Program-made: the position numbers and the translations under genes
Assembly: GCF_030160235.1 (NCBI RefSeq)
Contig: NZ_BSNY01000023.1
Location: 62,001-126,000, forward strand
Direction: 5' to 3'
Source: Mesorhizobium huakuii
Lineage (GTDB): Bacteria; Pseudomonadota; Alphaproteobacteria; Rhizobiales; Rhizobiaceae
DNA length: 64,000 bases
The notes under the pieces: model-generated
Told to the model about the DNA's origin: nothing
Seen by the model: only the letters and a program-made list of their open reading frames with translations
The model's database searches: none
Shown: positions 16,795-25,159 of the stretch, one piece after another
How positions within the stretch are numbered: the first letter of the stretch is position 1
Layout: every line of letters starts with the position of its first letter

Positions 16795-17988
16795 ATGCTT
16801 GATTTCGGCCTCGTCGAAATCCTGCTTGCGACCGCTGCCATCCTTGTTGTCGCGGCATGCGCCGTCTGGCTGTCGCGGCAGGCGCGTATCCGGCGCCGTG
16901 CGGCTCGCCGGGCGGATCCGGCCAACGACTATGCGGTGCGTACCGACTGGGAGCGCAGTACCGGCACCGTCAACTACTCGTCCTTCGTCTATTTCGACGC
17001 CGATCGCGACGGGACATACGGCATGGGCGACCGGCCGATGGCCGGCATTGTGGTGCGGCTGTTCGACGGGCAAGGCGGCTTTGTCGCTTCAGCCAGGACA
17101 AACAATGGCGGCTTTGCCAACTTCGCCATGTCGACGTCTTCGGCCGATGCCGTGATCCGCACGCCCGGCACCTACCGGTTCGCGGTTTCGGTGCCGCCGG
17201 GCTGGCGCTCGCCCAGCGCCAACGAGACGCAATCGCAGGATTTCCGGCTGGCCTCCGGCTCACCCGCCGGGCTTGTGTCGCAGGACTTGCCTGAGCCGGT
17301 CGGCCTGGCGCCGGCGCGCAGCCTGGCCGGCCGGATGGCGGCGGACAGCACGGCGACACTATCGGTCATGGCGGACGGACAGATACTGCAGACCCTGGTG
17401 TTGGCGTCGGGTTCACCCTTCCGGCTCGACCTCGACGGCAGCGGCGACACTGTGGCGATTGCCGGCGGCGGGCTGGACCGGCAGCTTGCGCTTTCGCCCT
17501 ATCCGACCGATCTCGGGCTGCTGTCGCCGCAAACACTGCCGATCGGGGCCGCGCTGCCGACGATCGGCTTCGACGACGTCACAGGGCGCGGTTTCCGCAA
17601 GATCCCCTGCGGCCACACCGGTCTGCAATGGCGCAACCTCAACGCCATGGCGCAGGATCACACCAAGGGCAGCGAAGGCTATGTCAACGGCAATGTCTCG
17701 GGCGATCATGTCGCCTATACGAGCAGCGGATACCCGGCTGAGTTCAGCCGCGAGACTCCGTTCGGTTTCCACTCGGTGCTGCTGAGCGCGGCATGGCTGA
17801 AGTCTGAAGGGGAGATCGCGCTGATCGAGTGTTGGCTGGGCGATCAACTGGTCGCCAGCGATCAGCTGGCGCTGTCGGCGCTGACGCCGCTGCACTACGC
17901 ACCGATGCTCAAGGCGATAACCCGTGTCCGTCTTTCAACGAAACACTATTGGCAAATGGTGCTGGACGACCTGACGCTGACAGGCTGA
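16795..17988 (+). CDS. Membrane-anchored SdrD B-like protein
   Basis: A 397-residue protein with one N-terminal membrane helix (residues about 5-27) and a basic stop-transfer run (RQARIRRRAARR). The following domain (residues about 60-145) has the SdrD B-like pattern FVYFDADRDGTYGMGDRPMAGIVVRLFD, a calcium-binding adhesin-type beta sandwich. A second, unidentified beta-rich domain fills about 250-397 (TGLQWRNLNAMAQ, YVNGNVSGDHVAYTSSG). The large part should face the periplasm. No ribosome site precedes ATG 16795, so the start is uncertain. Its stop lies one base from the stop of a small RiPP-like gene on the other strand. Confidence 0.65.
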   Translation: MLDFGLVEILLATAAILVVAACAVWLSRQARIRRRAARRADPANDYAVRTDWERSTGTVNYSSFVYFDADRDGTYGMGDRPMAGIVVRLFDGQGGFVASARTNNGGFANFAMSTSSADAVIRTPGTYRFAVSVPPGWRSPSANETQSQDFRLASGSPAGLVSQDLPEPVGLAPARSLAGRMAADSTATLSVMADGQILQTLVLASGSPFRLDLDGSGDTVAIAGGGLDRQLALSPYPTDLGLLSPQTLPIGAALPTIGFDDVTGRGFRKIPCGHTGLQWRNLNAMAQDHTKGSEGYVNGNVSGDHVAYTSSGYPAEFSRETPFGFHSVLLSAAWLKSEGEIALIECWLGDQLVASDQLALSALTPLHYAPMLKAITRVRLSTKHYWQMVLDDLTLTG

Positions 17989-17989
17989 C

Positions 17990-18097
17990 TTATTGCAGTA
18001 TCGGATTCGAGGTCACGACCGGGCCATTGGTTGCGGCAGTGATCGATTTCAAATTGCCCTTCTTGGTCAGGGCGGGTCTTTCATAAATCTTCTTCAT
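17990..18097 (-). CDS. Putative RiPP precursor peptide
   Basis: A 35-residue peptide whose leader fits the lasso-type recognition consensus YxxPxLxxxGx5T exactly: Tyr5, Pro8, Leu10, Gly14 and Thr20 in YERPALTKKGNLKSIT. In lasso systems this motif binds a PqqD-like B1 protein and cleavage falls after the residue following Thr. That would leave the 14-residue core ATNGPVVTSNPILQ. The core has no Asp or Glu, so a lasso macrolactam ring cannot form. No B or C processing genes are in the window. GGAG lies 12 bases before ATG 18097. It may be a different modified peptide or an orphan precursor. Confidence 0.7.
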   Translation of the reverse strand: MKKIYERPALTKKGNLKSITAATNGPVVTSNPILQ

Positions 18098-18506
18098 GAT
18101 GCAAGCTCTCCACTATATCCCGTCGCGATAGTGACACATCGTGGTTTTCTGTCAATGTTAGGCAGGGGATAGCCTAGATTATCTCAACCAGGACATCGGA
18201 GAATCTGGCTCCAGAATTCCCCATTGCTCCGCCGGGATCGGGTATAAGTCGGCACTCTAAAGCCCATCCCGGCATAGTTAAGCCGTTGTTTCTATGTATA
18301 TCCCTAGTCCAAACCAGGATTGCGCAGGCGATATACATGAGGACAGGAGGCGAGGCCGGCGCTTCGCGGTATGCAGCCGGCGCTGCCAACCTGATCCAAA
18401 TCCCCGGGCGGAAAGGGCGATGAACACGACAACGCGCCTGTGCAGCCGGAAGCCGCGCTTCCGTCGCGCCCCGGTCATCTCCCGGCAAGCGGCGACGTCC
18501 GCAGGT
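18098..18506. other. Intergenic region upstream of the RiPP-like gene
   Basis: About 410 bases. The first 100 are AT-rich and suit a promoter for the minus-strand precursor gene. A minus-strand open frame at 18174-18488 has no ribosome site or recognisable sequence. The only clear structure is the inverted repeat at 18294-18338. Confidence 0.4.
18294..18338. promoter_or_regulatory. Inverted repeat, possible operator
   Basis: A perfect 9-base inverted repeat, atgtatatc at 18294-18302 and gatatacat at 18330-18338, separated by 27 bases. The arms are AT-rich in a GC-rich region. It lies about 200 bases upstream of the RiPP-like gene. No binding protein can be named. Confidence 0.35.
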
Positions 18507-19061
18507 TTATCCGACCGTCGGCGTCCCGGAGTATTCGCGCTTCAGCAGGCTCATGATGTGGGCGTCGACAGCTTCGCCATCCCAGATCAGGGCTTCGCGC
18601 CGCGTGCCTTCGAGCCGGAAGCCGAGCTTTTCGTACACCCGTCTGGCGCGCGGGTTGAACGCGTAGACCTCCAGTTCGATGCGGTTCAGTCCCAGCGCCT
18701 CGAAGCCGTGACGAAGCAGCAGCGCGGCGGCCTCGGTGCCGTAGCCCCGGTCGCGACCGGCAGCCTGCCAGATGACGATGCGAAACGATGCTGCCTTGTT
18801 TGGCCAGTCGATGCCGTTCAGCACGGCTTCGCCGATCAAGGCGCCGCCGGCGATGATGCCATAGTCGCAGCGGTCGGTCGCCGTTTCGGCCCGTGCGTAA
18901 TGAGCTTCCACCTGCGCCAGCGTGTGCCTGGCGTGCGTGCCCGTCAGCCGCTTCGCTTCCGGTTCTTCCAGCCCCGCATGGATCGCCGGCGCATCAAGCC
19001 GGGTCAGCGGCCTCAGCGTCACTGCCCGGCCGGTCAGCACCGGTTTTGTCGCCTGTGTCAT
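18507..19061 (-). CDS. GNAT family N-acetyltransferase (RimJ/RimL type)
   Basis: A 184-residue acetyl-CoA-dependent acetyltransferase of the Acetyltransf_3 group. The acetyl-CoA loop is in AAGRDRGYGTEAAALLLRHGF and the end motif is NRIELEVYAFNPRARRVYEKLGF, typical of RimJ/RimL-like enzymes that modify protein N-termini or small amines. The opening GRAVTLRPLTRLDAPAIHAGL is also typical. It stands alone upstream of the RiPP-like gene on the same strand, but 400 bases separate them, so a functional link is unproven. Confidence 0.85.
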   Translation of the reverse strand: MTQATKPVLTGRAVTLRPLTRLDAPAIHAGLEEPEAKRLTGTHARHTLAQVEAHYARAETATDRCDYGIIAGGALIGEAVLNGIDWPNKAASFRIVIWQAAGRDRGYGTEAAALLLRHGFEALGLNRIELEVYAFNPRARRVYEKLGFRLEGTRREALIWDGEAVDAHIMSLLKREYSGTPTVG

Positions 19062-19282
19062 GGCTGCTCCCTTGATTGGCCCAGCCTTCTTTCGAACGAG
19101 GCAAGGAATGTCCAGCCATTTCCGTGCGTTCGTGCCCCCGCGGCATCCGCACCGGCGGCCACTCGACTCCGCCGCGACCTTGCGTAAGATCGGCCGCGGC
19201 GAGGGAATTCGATGCGACCACAGCCTGCCAATATCGAGGCCGATGCCGCCGTCGGCGGCGTCACCGGCATGAGCCTTGCTCC

Positions 19283-20740
19283 ATGACCAGGGTTGCCGAC
19301 AGGTTGCTGGCGGTGCTGTTGATGGCGCTGGCCGCGGCTTGCCTCGTCCATCTCTATCTCTTGCCGGGCAGCAAGGATTTCAGCCTGACGGCCATGCATG
19401 GGCCTTGGGCAACGCGGCTGGTGGCCTTCTCGCTGCTGGCGTTCGCCTGCCTCGTCGGCGCGGTGCTGTTCTGTGCCGGGCTGTTGCCGGGGCGGCCGGC
19501 GCATCTGGCGGGGACACCGCTGTTCGGCCGCGCGGCCGAGGTGCAGGAGACCGGCAGGCCCGGCCTGCGCAAGATCTTCCTCGCCTTGCCGTTGATCGTG
19601 CTGGCAGCACTTGCCGTCGACCGGTTCGGCCCTTGGCATGATGGCGGCGACGTGGCCAGCCAGCCCAGTGAGCCCAAGGGCGGCGCACCCAAGCCCGATG
19701 AGCCCAAACTTGCCGAACCCAAACCCGCCGAGCCGAAGGGCCAGGATGTCGCCAGCGCGCCGCCGACCCCTGCGCCGGCCCCGCAACCCGCTCCGCCACC
19801 GATAGCCGCCAACCCGCCGCCGGCGCCGCCGACGCAGCCCGACGGCCATCGCGACGCCGTCGTCTGGCTTGCGGTGGCGCCGGACGGCCGATCGATCATG
19901 AGCGCCAGCACCGATCGTGTGATCAAGCTGTGGGATATTGGCGGCAAGCAGCTGATCCGCAATCTCGGCATCCACAAGGACATGGCGCGCACGGCGCTCT
20001 ATATGCCCGACGGCGTCAGCGCGCTGACGGGCGGCGACGACGGCGAGATCGTGCTGCGCAAACTTGCCGACGGCGCTGTGCTGCATGTCTTCCAGGCCGG
20101 CCAGAATGGCGGCGTCAACAAGCTCGCCATCAGCCCCGACGGCAAGCGCGCCGTCAGCGGGCACGACACCGGCAATGTCATCGTCTGGGACCTCGTCAAC
20201 AACTCCGTGCTGCATGTGCTGACCGGGCACGACTGGTCGATCAGCGCGGTCGCCGTCTCGCCCGACGGCAAGCAGGCGCTCAGCGGCAGCATCGACGGCA
20301 CGCTGAAACTCTGGGACATCGAAAGCGGCAAGCAATTGCGCAGCTGGCACGGCCACGAGCAAGGCACCTATGGCGCCGTCTTCACCGCCGACGGGCATCA
20401 TCTGGTCACCGGCAGCGGCGACCTGACGATCAAGGTCTGGGATCTCGACAGCGGCCGCGAGGTGAAGCGCTTCGAAGGCCATGAAGGCACGGTCTATGCG
20501 CTGGCGCTGTCGGCCGACGGCAAGCGCCTGCTGTCGGGCTCGCTCGATGGCACGGCGCGGCTGTGGGACATGGAAACCGGCAATCAGATCGCCCTATTCG
20601 ACAGCCAGACCGGGCCGATCTACGCCGTGGCTTTCGCCCCCGACGGCACGGTGCTGACCGGCGGCTATGACCGAACCATCAGGGACTGGCCGGCGGCTGG
20701 AGGGGATGGCGTGGTGCTGTTCGCGGGGGCGCCGGAGTGA
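19283..20740 (+). CDS. Membrane protein with a seven-bladed WD40 domain
   Basis: About 485 residues from ATG 19283. Hydrophobic helices lie at about 8-27, 47-68 and 98-112. A Pro/Ala/Lys-rich linker follows at 119-187 (PKPDEPKLAEPKPAEPKG and similar), then seven WD40 repeats at about 190-485, each with SPDGK-type turns and a WD-like end (IKLWDI, VIVWDL, LKLWDI, IKVWDL, ARLWDM). Seven repeats make one closed propeller, usually a protein-binding platform. With three helices the propeller should lie outside the cytoplasm, depending on orientation. Bacterial WD40 proteins of this build are known but poorly studied; the role here is unknown. Confidence 0.75.
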   Translation: MTRVADRLLAVLLMALAAACLVHLYLLPGSKDFSLTAMHGPWATRLVAFSLLAFACLVGAVLFCAGLLPGRPAHLAGTPLFGRAAEVQETGRPGLRKIFLALPLIVLAALAVDRFGPWHDGGDVASQPSEPKGGAPKPDEPKLAEPKPAEPKGQDVASAPPTPAPAPQPAPPPIAANPPPAPPTQPDGHRDAVVWLAVAPDGRSIMSASTDRVIKLWDIGGKQLIRNLGIHKDMARTALYMPDGVSALTGGDDGEIVLRKLADGAVLHVFQAGQNGGVNKLAISPDGKRAVSGHDTGNVIVWDLVNNSVLHVLTGHDWSISAVAVSPDGKQALSGSIDGTLKLWDIESGKQLRSWHGHEQGTYGAVFTADGHHLVTGSGDLTIKVWDLDSGREVKRFEGHEGTVYALALSADGKRLLSGSLDGTARLWDMETGNQIALFDSQTGPIYAVAFAPDGTVLTGGYDRTIRDWPAAGGDGVVLFAGAPE

Positions 20741-20797
20741 GCGAATTTTGAAGCAAGGTATATTTCGAAACAATGCGCTCTGCGTTAGTGTCTGCTG

Positions 20798-21913
20798 ATG
20801 TCGACAGGTGAATCTCCTCGTTTTTACAGTGAAGACTGGTCGCCTGAGCCAAACACGACTGTATCAAGCGTGCCTGCGCCACGTCGCTGGAGACTCTGGC
20901 CATTCATCTTGCTTGTGCTGACCGCATGGGCGCTGCTCGGTCCGGTGCGCCACTATTATGTTCAGTGGTCAGCTGCGCAGAAGGCGCAAGCGGCACTCCT
21001 GGCCAAGAATTATGGCGAAGTGTTCAATCAGTGGATGCTGATGGCGCAGGATGGGAACGTCGATGCCCAGACCAATATTGGCCTGATGTATTGGATGGGG
21101 CAGGGTGTTGCACAAAATGACCTGCTTGCAGTGGACTGGTGGAACAAGGCTGCCTCGGCGGGAAATGTGAATGCCGCGTCCGGCCTCGGCGCGGCCTATT
21201 ATTTCGGCAGAGGCGTCAAGAGGGACTACGAGTCGGCGGCGATTTGGGCGCGAAAGGCGTCGGCTGGCGGCAATTGTGCCGCTCAATCCCTGCTGGGCAG
21301 TCTGTATTGGGAAGGTCATGGCGTTGCACGCGACGAGGCGCAGGCGGTGTCATGGTGGAGAAAAGCGGTTGACGGGGGAAACTCCGATGCCGCCTACAGT
21401 CTCAGCCTGGCCTATTCCTTCGGCAAGGGCGTTGCGAAGGATGATCAGCAGACCGTGATCTGGGCAAGGAAGGCGGCGGATCTGGGCAACGCCAATGGTC
21501 AATACATGCTTGGCGTTCTGTATCACCAAGGCCAAGGGCTACCAAAGGATGATCGGCTGGCATTCGAATGGTGGATGAAATCCGCAGCCAGCGGTGTTCA
21601 GCAGGCGCAGTACAGCGTCGCAGGCGCGTATGGTACAGGAAACGGCATCGGCAAGGATAAAGCGCAGGCGTTCTTCTGGATGCGCAAGGCGGCCGATCAA
21701 GGCCACGCTCCCGCGCAATCTGACCTGGGCACGATGTATTCGCTTGGTTCGGGCGTACAACAAGATGACGCTCAGGCCACCGCCTGGTGGCGCAAGGCGG
21801 CCGACCAAGGCTATGCCGAAGCTCAGTTGTGGCTCGGCAACGCATATCTAAAGGGCAAGGGTGTTACCCCGAATAACCTGGTCGGGGCGTCCTGGTGGCT
21901 CAAGGCCGCTTAG
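20798..21913 (+). CDS. Sel1-repeat protein, N-terminal part before the TAG
   Basis: A 371-residue product with one membrane helix (LWPFILLVLTAWALLG) and about nine Sel1 repeats. It keeps the anchor and could fold alone, as Sel1 repeats are modular. Confidence 0.6.
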   Translation: MSTGESPRFYSEDWSPEPNTTVSSVPAPRRWRLWPFILLVLTAWALLGPVRHYYVQWSAAQKAQAALLAKNYGEVFNQWMLMAQDGNVDAQTNIGLMYWMGQGVAQNDLLAVDWWNKAASAGNVNAASGLGAAYYFGRGVKRDYESAAIWARKASAGGNCAAQSLLGSLYWEGHGVARDEAQAVSWWRKAVDGGNSDAAYSLSLAYSFGKGVAKDDQQTVIWARKAADLGNANGQYMLGVLYHQGQGLPKDDRLAFEWWMKSAASGVQQAQYSVAGAYGTGNGIGKDKAQAFFWMRKAADQGHAPAQSDLGTMYSLGSGVQQDDAQATAWWRKAADQGYAEAQLWLGNAYLKGKGVTPNNLVGASWWLKAA

Positions 21914-22006
21914 GCTGGCAATGCGGATGCTCAAGGCCAGATTGGCATCCTGTACCATCAGGGCGTCGGGCTGCCGCAGGATGACAGGCTGGCATTCCAA
22001 TGGTGG

Positions 22007-23068
22007 ATGAAAGCCGCAGTCAGTGGCGTCCCGCTGGCGCAATACAGTCTCGGCAGCGCCTATTTGAAGGGACAAGGCGTTGGCAAGGATGATGCCAAGG
22101 CGTTCTCCTGGATGAGCAAGGCGGCCAATCAAGGCAATGTCTTGGCGCAATCCGGCGTTGGGGGGATGTATGCGCGCGGTCTGGGCGTGCGGCAAGATTA
22201 TGCCCAAGCTGTCGTCTGGTGGCGCAAGGCTGCCGAAGCAGGAAATGCCGAAGCCGGTTACAATCTCAGCCGGGGGTATTATCTCGGCGAAGGCGTCAAG
22301 CAGGACTATCAGCTGGCTGCCAAATGGGCTCGGATCGCCGCTGACCAAGGCAATGCGGATGCTCAATATCAGCTTGGTATCCTCTATCATGAAGGCCTTG
22401 GGATTGCGCGGGACGAAGCGCTAGCCTTCAAATGGTGGATGAAGGCTTCGGTCAATGGCCATGCGGTCGCGCAATACAATGTCGGCATCTGCTACCGCGA
22501 TGGACAGGGCATCGACAAAGATGAAGCCCTGGCATTTACTTGGTTGAGCAAGGCAAACAACCAGGGCAACGACCTAGCTGATTTCGCCTTGGGTGGAATG
22601 TATTTTGACGGGGTGGGCGTCCCAAAGGACGAAGCAAAGGCAGTCCTGCTGTGGCGCAAGGCGGCGGACCAGGGCAGCGCTGTGGCGCAGGAGGCCCTCG
22701 GAAACGCATACTCAAAAGGCAAAGGTATTACACATAGCGACAGTGACGCGGCTGGGTGGTGGCTCAAGGCCGCGCAACAGGGAAATGTCAACGCGGAACT
22801 CAGTTTGGCCTACGCCTATGCCAATGGCATCGGGATATTAAGAGACGACAAGTCCGCGGAGTTCTGGTGGCTCGCTGCGGCAAAGACCGGCAACGCCGAC
22901 GCCGAAGCCAGCCTTGGGATGCTTTACTACCGCGGGATGGATGGAAAACCGAACTATGCGGAAGCCGCCAAATGGTTTTTCAAGGCAGCGGCACACGGCA
23001 GTCCTAGCGCCAAAACCTATCTGGAGATGATGAAAGAGAACGACCAGATCGACAGCAAGCTGCTGTGA
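22007..23068 (+). CDS. Sel1-repeat fragment after the TAG
   Basis: The 353-residue remainder from the first in-frame ATG after the stop (22007). It is all Sel1 repeats, with no signal or anchor, so if made separately it would be a soluble cytoplasmic protein. There is no convincing ribosome site for this start. Confidence 0.45.
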   Translation: MKAAVSGVPLAQYSLGSAYLKGQGVGKDDAKAFSWMSKAANQGNVLAQSGVGGMYARGLGVRQDYAQAVVWWRKAAEAGNAEAGYNLSRGYYLGEGVKQDYQLAAKWARIAADQGNADAQYQLGILYHEGLGIARDEALAFKWWMKASVNGHAVAQYNVGICYRDGQGIDKDEALAFTWLSKANNQGNDLADFALGGMYFDGVGVPKDEAKAVLLWRKAADQGSAVAQEALGNAYSKGKGITHSDSDAAGWWLKAAQQGNVNAELSLAYAYANGIGILRDDKSAEFWWLAAAKTGNADAEASLGMLYYRGMDGKPNYAEAAKWFFKAAAHGSPSAKTYLEMMKENDQIDSKLL

Positions 23069-23348
23069 TCACCGCACCCAGGCTCCTGCCATGGTCGACG
23101 CGGGCGGGGGGCGCATTGTTGGGATGGCTGGGCGCCCGCGTCAACCAGGGCGGCTCGTACCGCCGCGATAACACAATGGCACAGTGCGGGGCCGCCCAAA
23201 CTTCCGTGAAAGCGGAATAGGCAAGAGCAGCAGTGCGGATTCGCGCTCTGCCTCGCCCGAACCAGGGGCAATTGCGTGAAACAGTTTTTCGTCGCTTCCG
23301 CATTGACCCGCGGCGGGCGGGCGGCGAGGACTGGCGCTTTCAGCAGGG

Positions 23349-24608
23349 ATGGCGCCGATGCGCGAGCAGACGAGTTTGAGCGAACAGACGATTTTCCGTA
23401 ACGCGAAGCTGGCCGACGGGTCGCTCGCGGATTTGTTCGTCACAGGCGGCCGCTTCAGCGCCATCGCGCCGGCCGGCAAGGCGCCGCCGGCCGATTTCGC
23501 CGCCGTCGACCCGGCCATCATCGACCCCGCCATCATCGACCTTGGCGGCCAGCTTGTCGTGCCGGCCTTCGTCGAGGGGCATATCCATCTCGACACCTCG
23601 TTTTACGGCGATGCCTGGCGCCCGCACATTCCCTGCACCAACGGGTTCGATGTGCGCGAGCGTGTCGCCTTCCAGGCGCGAAACCTCGCCGCCGCCGCGC
23701 CGATGGCGGAGCGCGCGAAGAACCAGCTCGAGCTCTGCATCGGCAATGGCAGCCTGGCCATGCGCAGCCATGTCATGGTCGACGCCTCGGTCGGGCTCGG
23801 CCATGTCGAGACCATCCTGGCCGTGCGCGAAGAATACCGCGACCTCATCGACATCCAGCTCGTCGCCTTCCCGCAGAGCGGCATCCTGTCCTCGCCGGGC
23901 ACGGCGGAATTGCTCGACGAGGCGATGAAGCTCGGCTGCGACCTTGTCGGCGGGCTCGACCCCGCCAGCTTCGACCGCGACGTGAGCGGCCATCTCGATG
24001 TGGTGTTCGCCCTGGCGCACAAGCATGGCGCCGGCGTCGACATCCACCTGCATGACGGCGGCGCGCTCGGCCTGTTCCAGGTCGAGGAGATCGCCGCGCG
24101 GACAAAGGCGCTCGGCATGGCGGGCCATGTCGCCGTCAGCCACGCCTATGGGCTTGGCGACATCCCGGCCGACGCCCTGGCGAAGGCCGGGACGATGCTG
24201 GCGGCGGCCGGCGTGGCGATCATGACCAACGCGCCCGGCAACCATGCCTTCCCGCCGGTGGCGGCCCTGCGGCAGGCCGGCGTCACCGTGTTCAGCGGTT
24301 CCGACAACATCCGCGATTCCTGGTGGCCCTATGGCGACGGCGACATGCTGAACCGGGCCAACATGATCGGCTACCGCTCAGGCTTCTATGAGGACCGCGA
24401 ACTCGAGGCGGCCTTCGACGTGGTGACCCATGCCGGCGCCAGGGCGCTGGGGCTGGCAGATCATGGCATTGCCGTCGGCGCCAGCGCCGACTTCGTCGCC
24501 ATGCCGGCGCGGCACGTGCCCGAGGCGGTGGTGGCCGTGCCGAAGGACCGCACGGTCTATCGCCGGGGCAGAGCGGTGGCGAGGGATGGCAAGGTGCTAG
24601 CGCGCTGA
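23349..24608 (+). CDS. Amidohydrolase, cytosine deaminase-like
   Basis: A 419-residue metal-dependent hydrolase of the cytosine deaminase/N-isopropylammelide group. It has the metal-binding HxH in EGHIHLDTSF, the substrate-side CTNGFDVRER, the catalytic HLHD segment (DIHLHDGGA), the third His in AVSHAYGLGD and the metal Asp in SGSDNIRDSWWPYGDG. Length is normal. Members deaminate cytosine, isoguanine, creatinine-like or triazine rings; the substrate cannot be fixed from the sequence. A 12-base duplication makes the repeat DPAIIDPAIID near residue 57. An alternative start is ATG 23358. Confidence 0.85.
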   Translation: MAPMREQTSLSEQTIFRNAKLADGSLADLFVTGGRFSAIAPAGKAPPADFAAVDPAIIDPAIIDLGGQLVVPAFVEGHIHLDTSFYGDAWRPHIPCTNGFDVRERVAFQARNLAAAAPMAERAKNQLELCIGNGSLAMRSHVMVDASVGLGHVETILAVREEYRDLIDIQLVAFPQSGILSSPGTAELLDEAMKLGCDLVGGLDPASFDRDVSGHLDVVFALAHKHGAGVDIHLHDGGALGLFQVEEIAARTKALGMAGHVAVSHAYGLGDIPADALAKAGTMLAAAGVAIMTNAPGNHAFPPVAALRQAGVTVFSGSDNIRDSWWPYGDGDMLNRANMIGYRSGFYEDRELEAAFDVVTHAGARALGLADHGIAVGASADFVAMPARHVPEAVVAVPKDRTVYRRGRAVARDGKVLAR

Positions 24609-24651
24609 CATGCGCCGCCGGCAGGGGGCAGCGTCGCGAACAGCACATGCA

Positions 24652-24858
24652 TCAATCGACCGCCCTGCGGTCGGCCGCCTGGGCCGATCGTGCCGGCACG
24701 GAAGACAGCGCGCGTTGATCAGGCGGCTGCTGGCCGAAATAGAGCAAGCCACCCAGGACAAGGAACACAATGCCCACCGCCACCAGTCCGACCATCAACA
24801 CGGCGACCGCCGTACCCGGGCCATGGCCTGTTCTGGTGATGATGGACTGATGGCGCAT
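24652..24858 (-). CDS. Small single-span membrane protein
   Basis: A 68-residue protein from ATG 24858 with an excellent ribosome site (GGAGGAAAGAGCG). One strong membrane helix (TAVAVLMVGLVAVGIVFLVLGGLLYF) lies at about 16-41, flanked by a polar N-terminus and a charged tail. Convergent with the deaminase gene. No family is recognised. Confidence 0.6.
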   Translation of the reverse strand: MRHQSIITRTGHGPGTAVAVLMVGLVAVGIVFLVLGGLLYFGQQPPDQRALSSVPARSAQAADRRAVD

Positions 24859-25159
24859 CGCTCTTTCCTCCGAAATCCGGTCCGGTCCGCGGACCTTGCG
24901 GCAAACGACGGCGGAGGCGGGATGTTCCCGATGACGAGCCTCATCGGTCTTTTGCGTTTCCTTTTGGGACCAAGGTCTTAGGTGGCTGAAGCAAAGGTCC
25001 GACAGGTCCTGTTCGGTTCCGGCAATGTCCCTTGGATGTTCCGCTATTTTAGCCAATTCAGATATAATGGCTTTACCTTGTCGATGGGCAAAAGCGGGCG
25101 TCGGACAGGGCAGAATGTTGGCCGCCTGCCATCTGACGGCAATGTGCTACCTTCCACAT
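24859..25159. other. Intergenic region of about 300 bases
   Basis: No gene is supported. It contains the promoter side of the small membrane protein gene and the downstream side of the DUF535 gene. A TATAAT box at 25063-25068 has no matching -35 at proper spacing. Confidence 0.35.

Larger units (their letters stand above)
20798..23068 (+). pseudogene. Sel1-repeat protein split by an in-frame TAG
   Basis: A single reading frame from ATG 20798 to TGA 23068 is broken only by TAG at 21911-21913. The repeat pattern runs straight through it: WWLKAA, stop, AGNADAQGQIGILYHQGVG. An ancestral CAG or GAG changed by one base would give this. The full product would have about 756 residues: a cytoplasmic start, a membrane helix at about 31-50, and some eighteen Sel1 (TPR-like) repeats of 36 residues (GVAKDDQQTVIWARKAADLGNANGQ style). 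Such proteins scaffold signalling or envelope complexes. Outcomes could be truncation, reinitiation or read-through. Confidence 0.8.

Noticed and set aside
16578-16802. Cys-containing 74-codon frame before the SdrD B-like gene
   Set aside because: No ribosome site and no recognisable pattern; it overlaps the next start.
17990-18097. Calling the small peptide a lasso peptide precursor
   Set aside because: The core lacks Asp or Glu for the macrolactam, and no processing genes are present; only the leader fits.
18174-18488. Minus-strand 104-codon frame upstream of the RiPP-like gene
   Set aside because: No ribosome site; sequence lacks any motif and could not be tied to RiPP processing.
19058-20482. 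Minus-strand frame of 474 codons opposite the WD40 gene
   Set aside because: Antisense of repeated codons; no start site or family match.
25063-25068. TATAAT box as a promoter
   Set aside because: No -35 element at 16-18 bases upstream and no gene downstream on the + strand.
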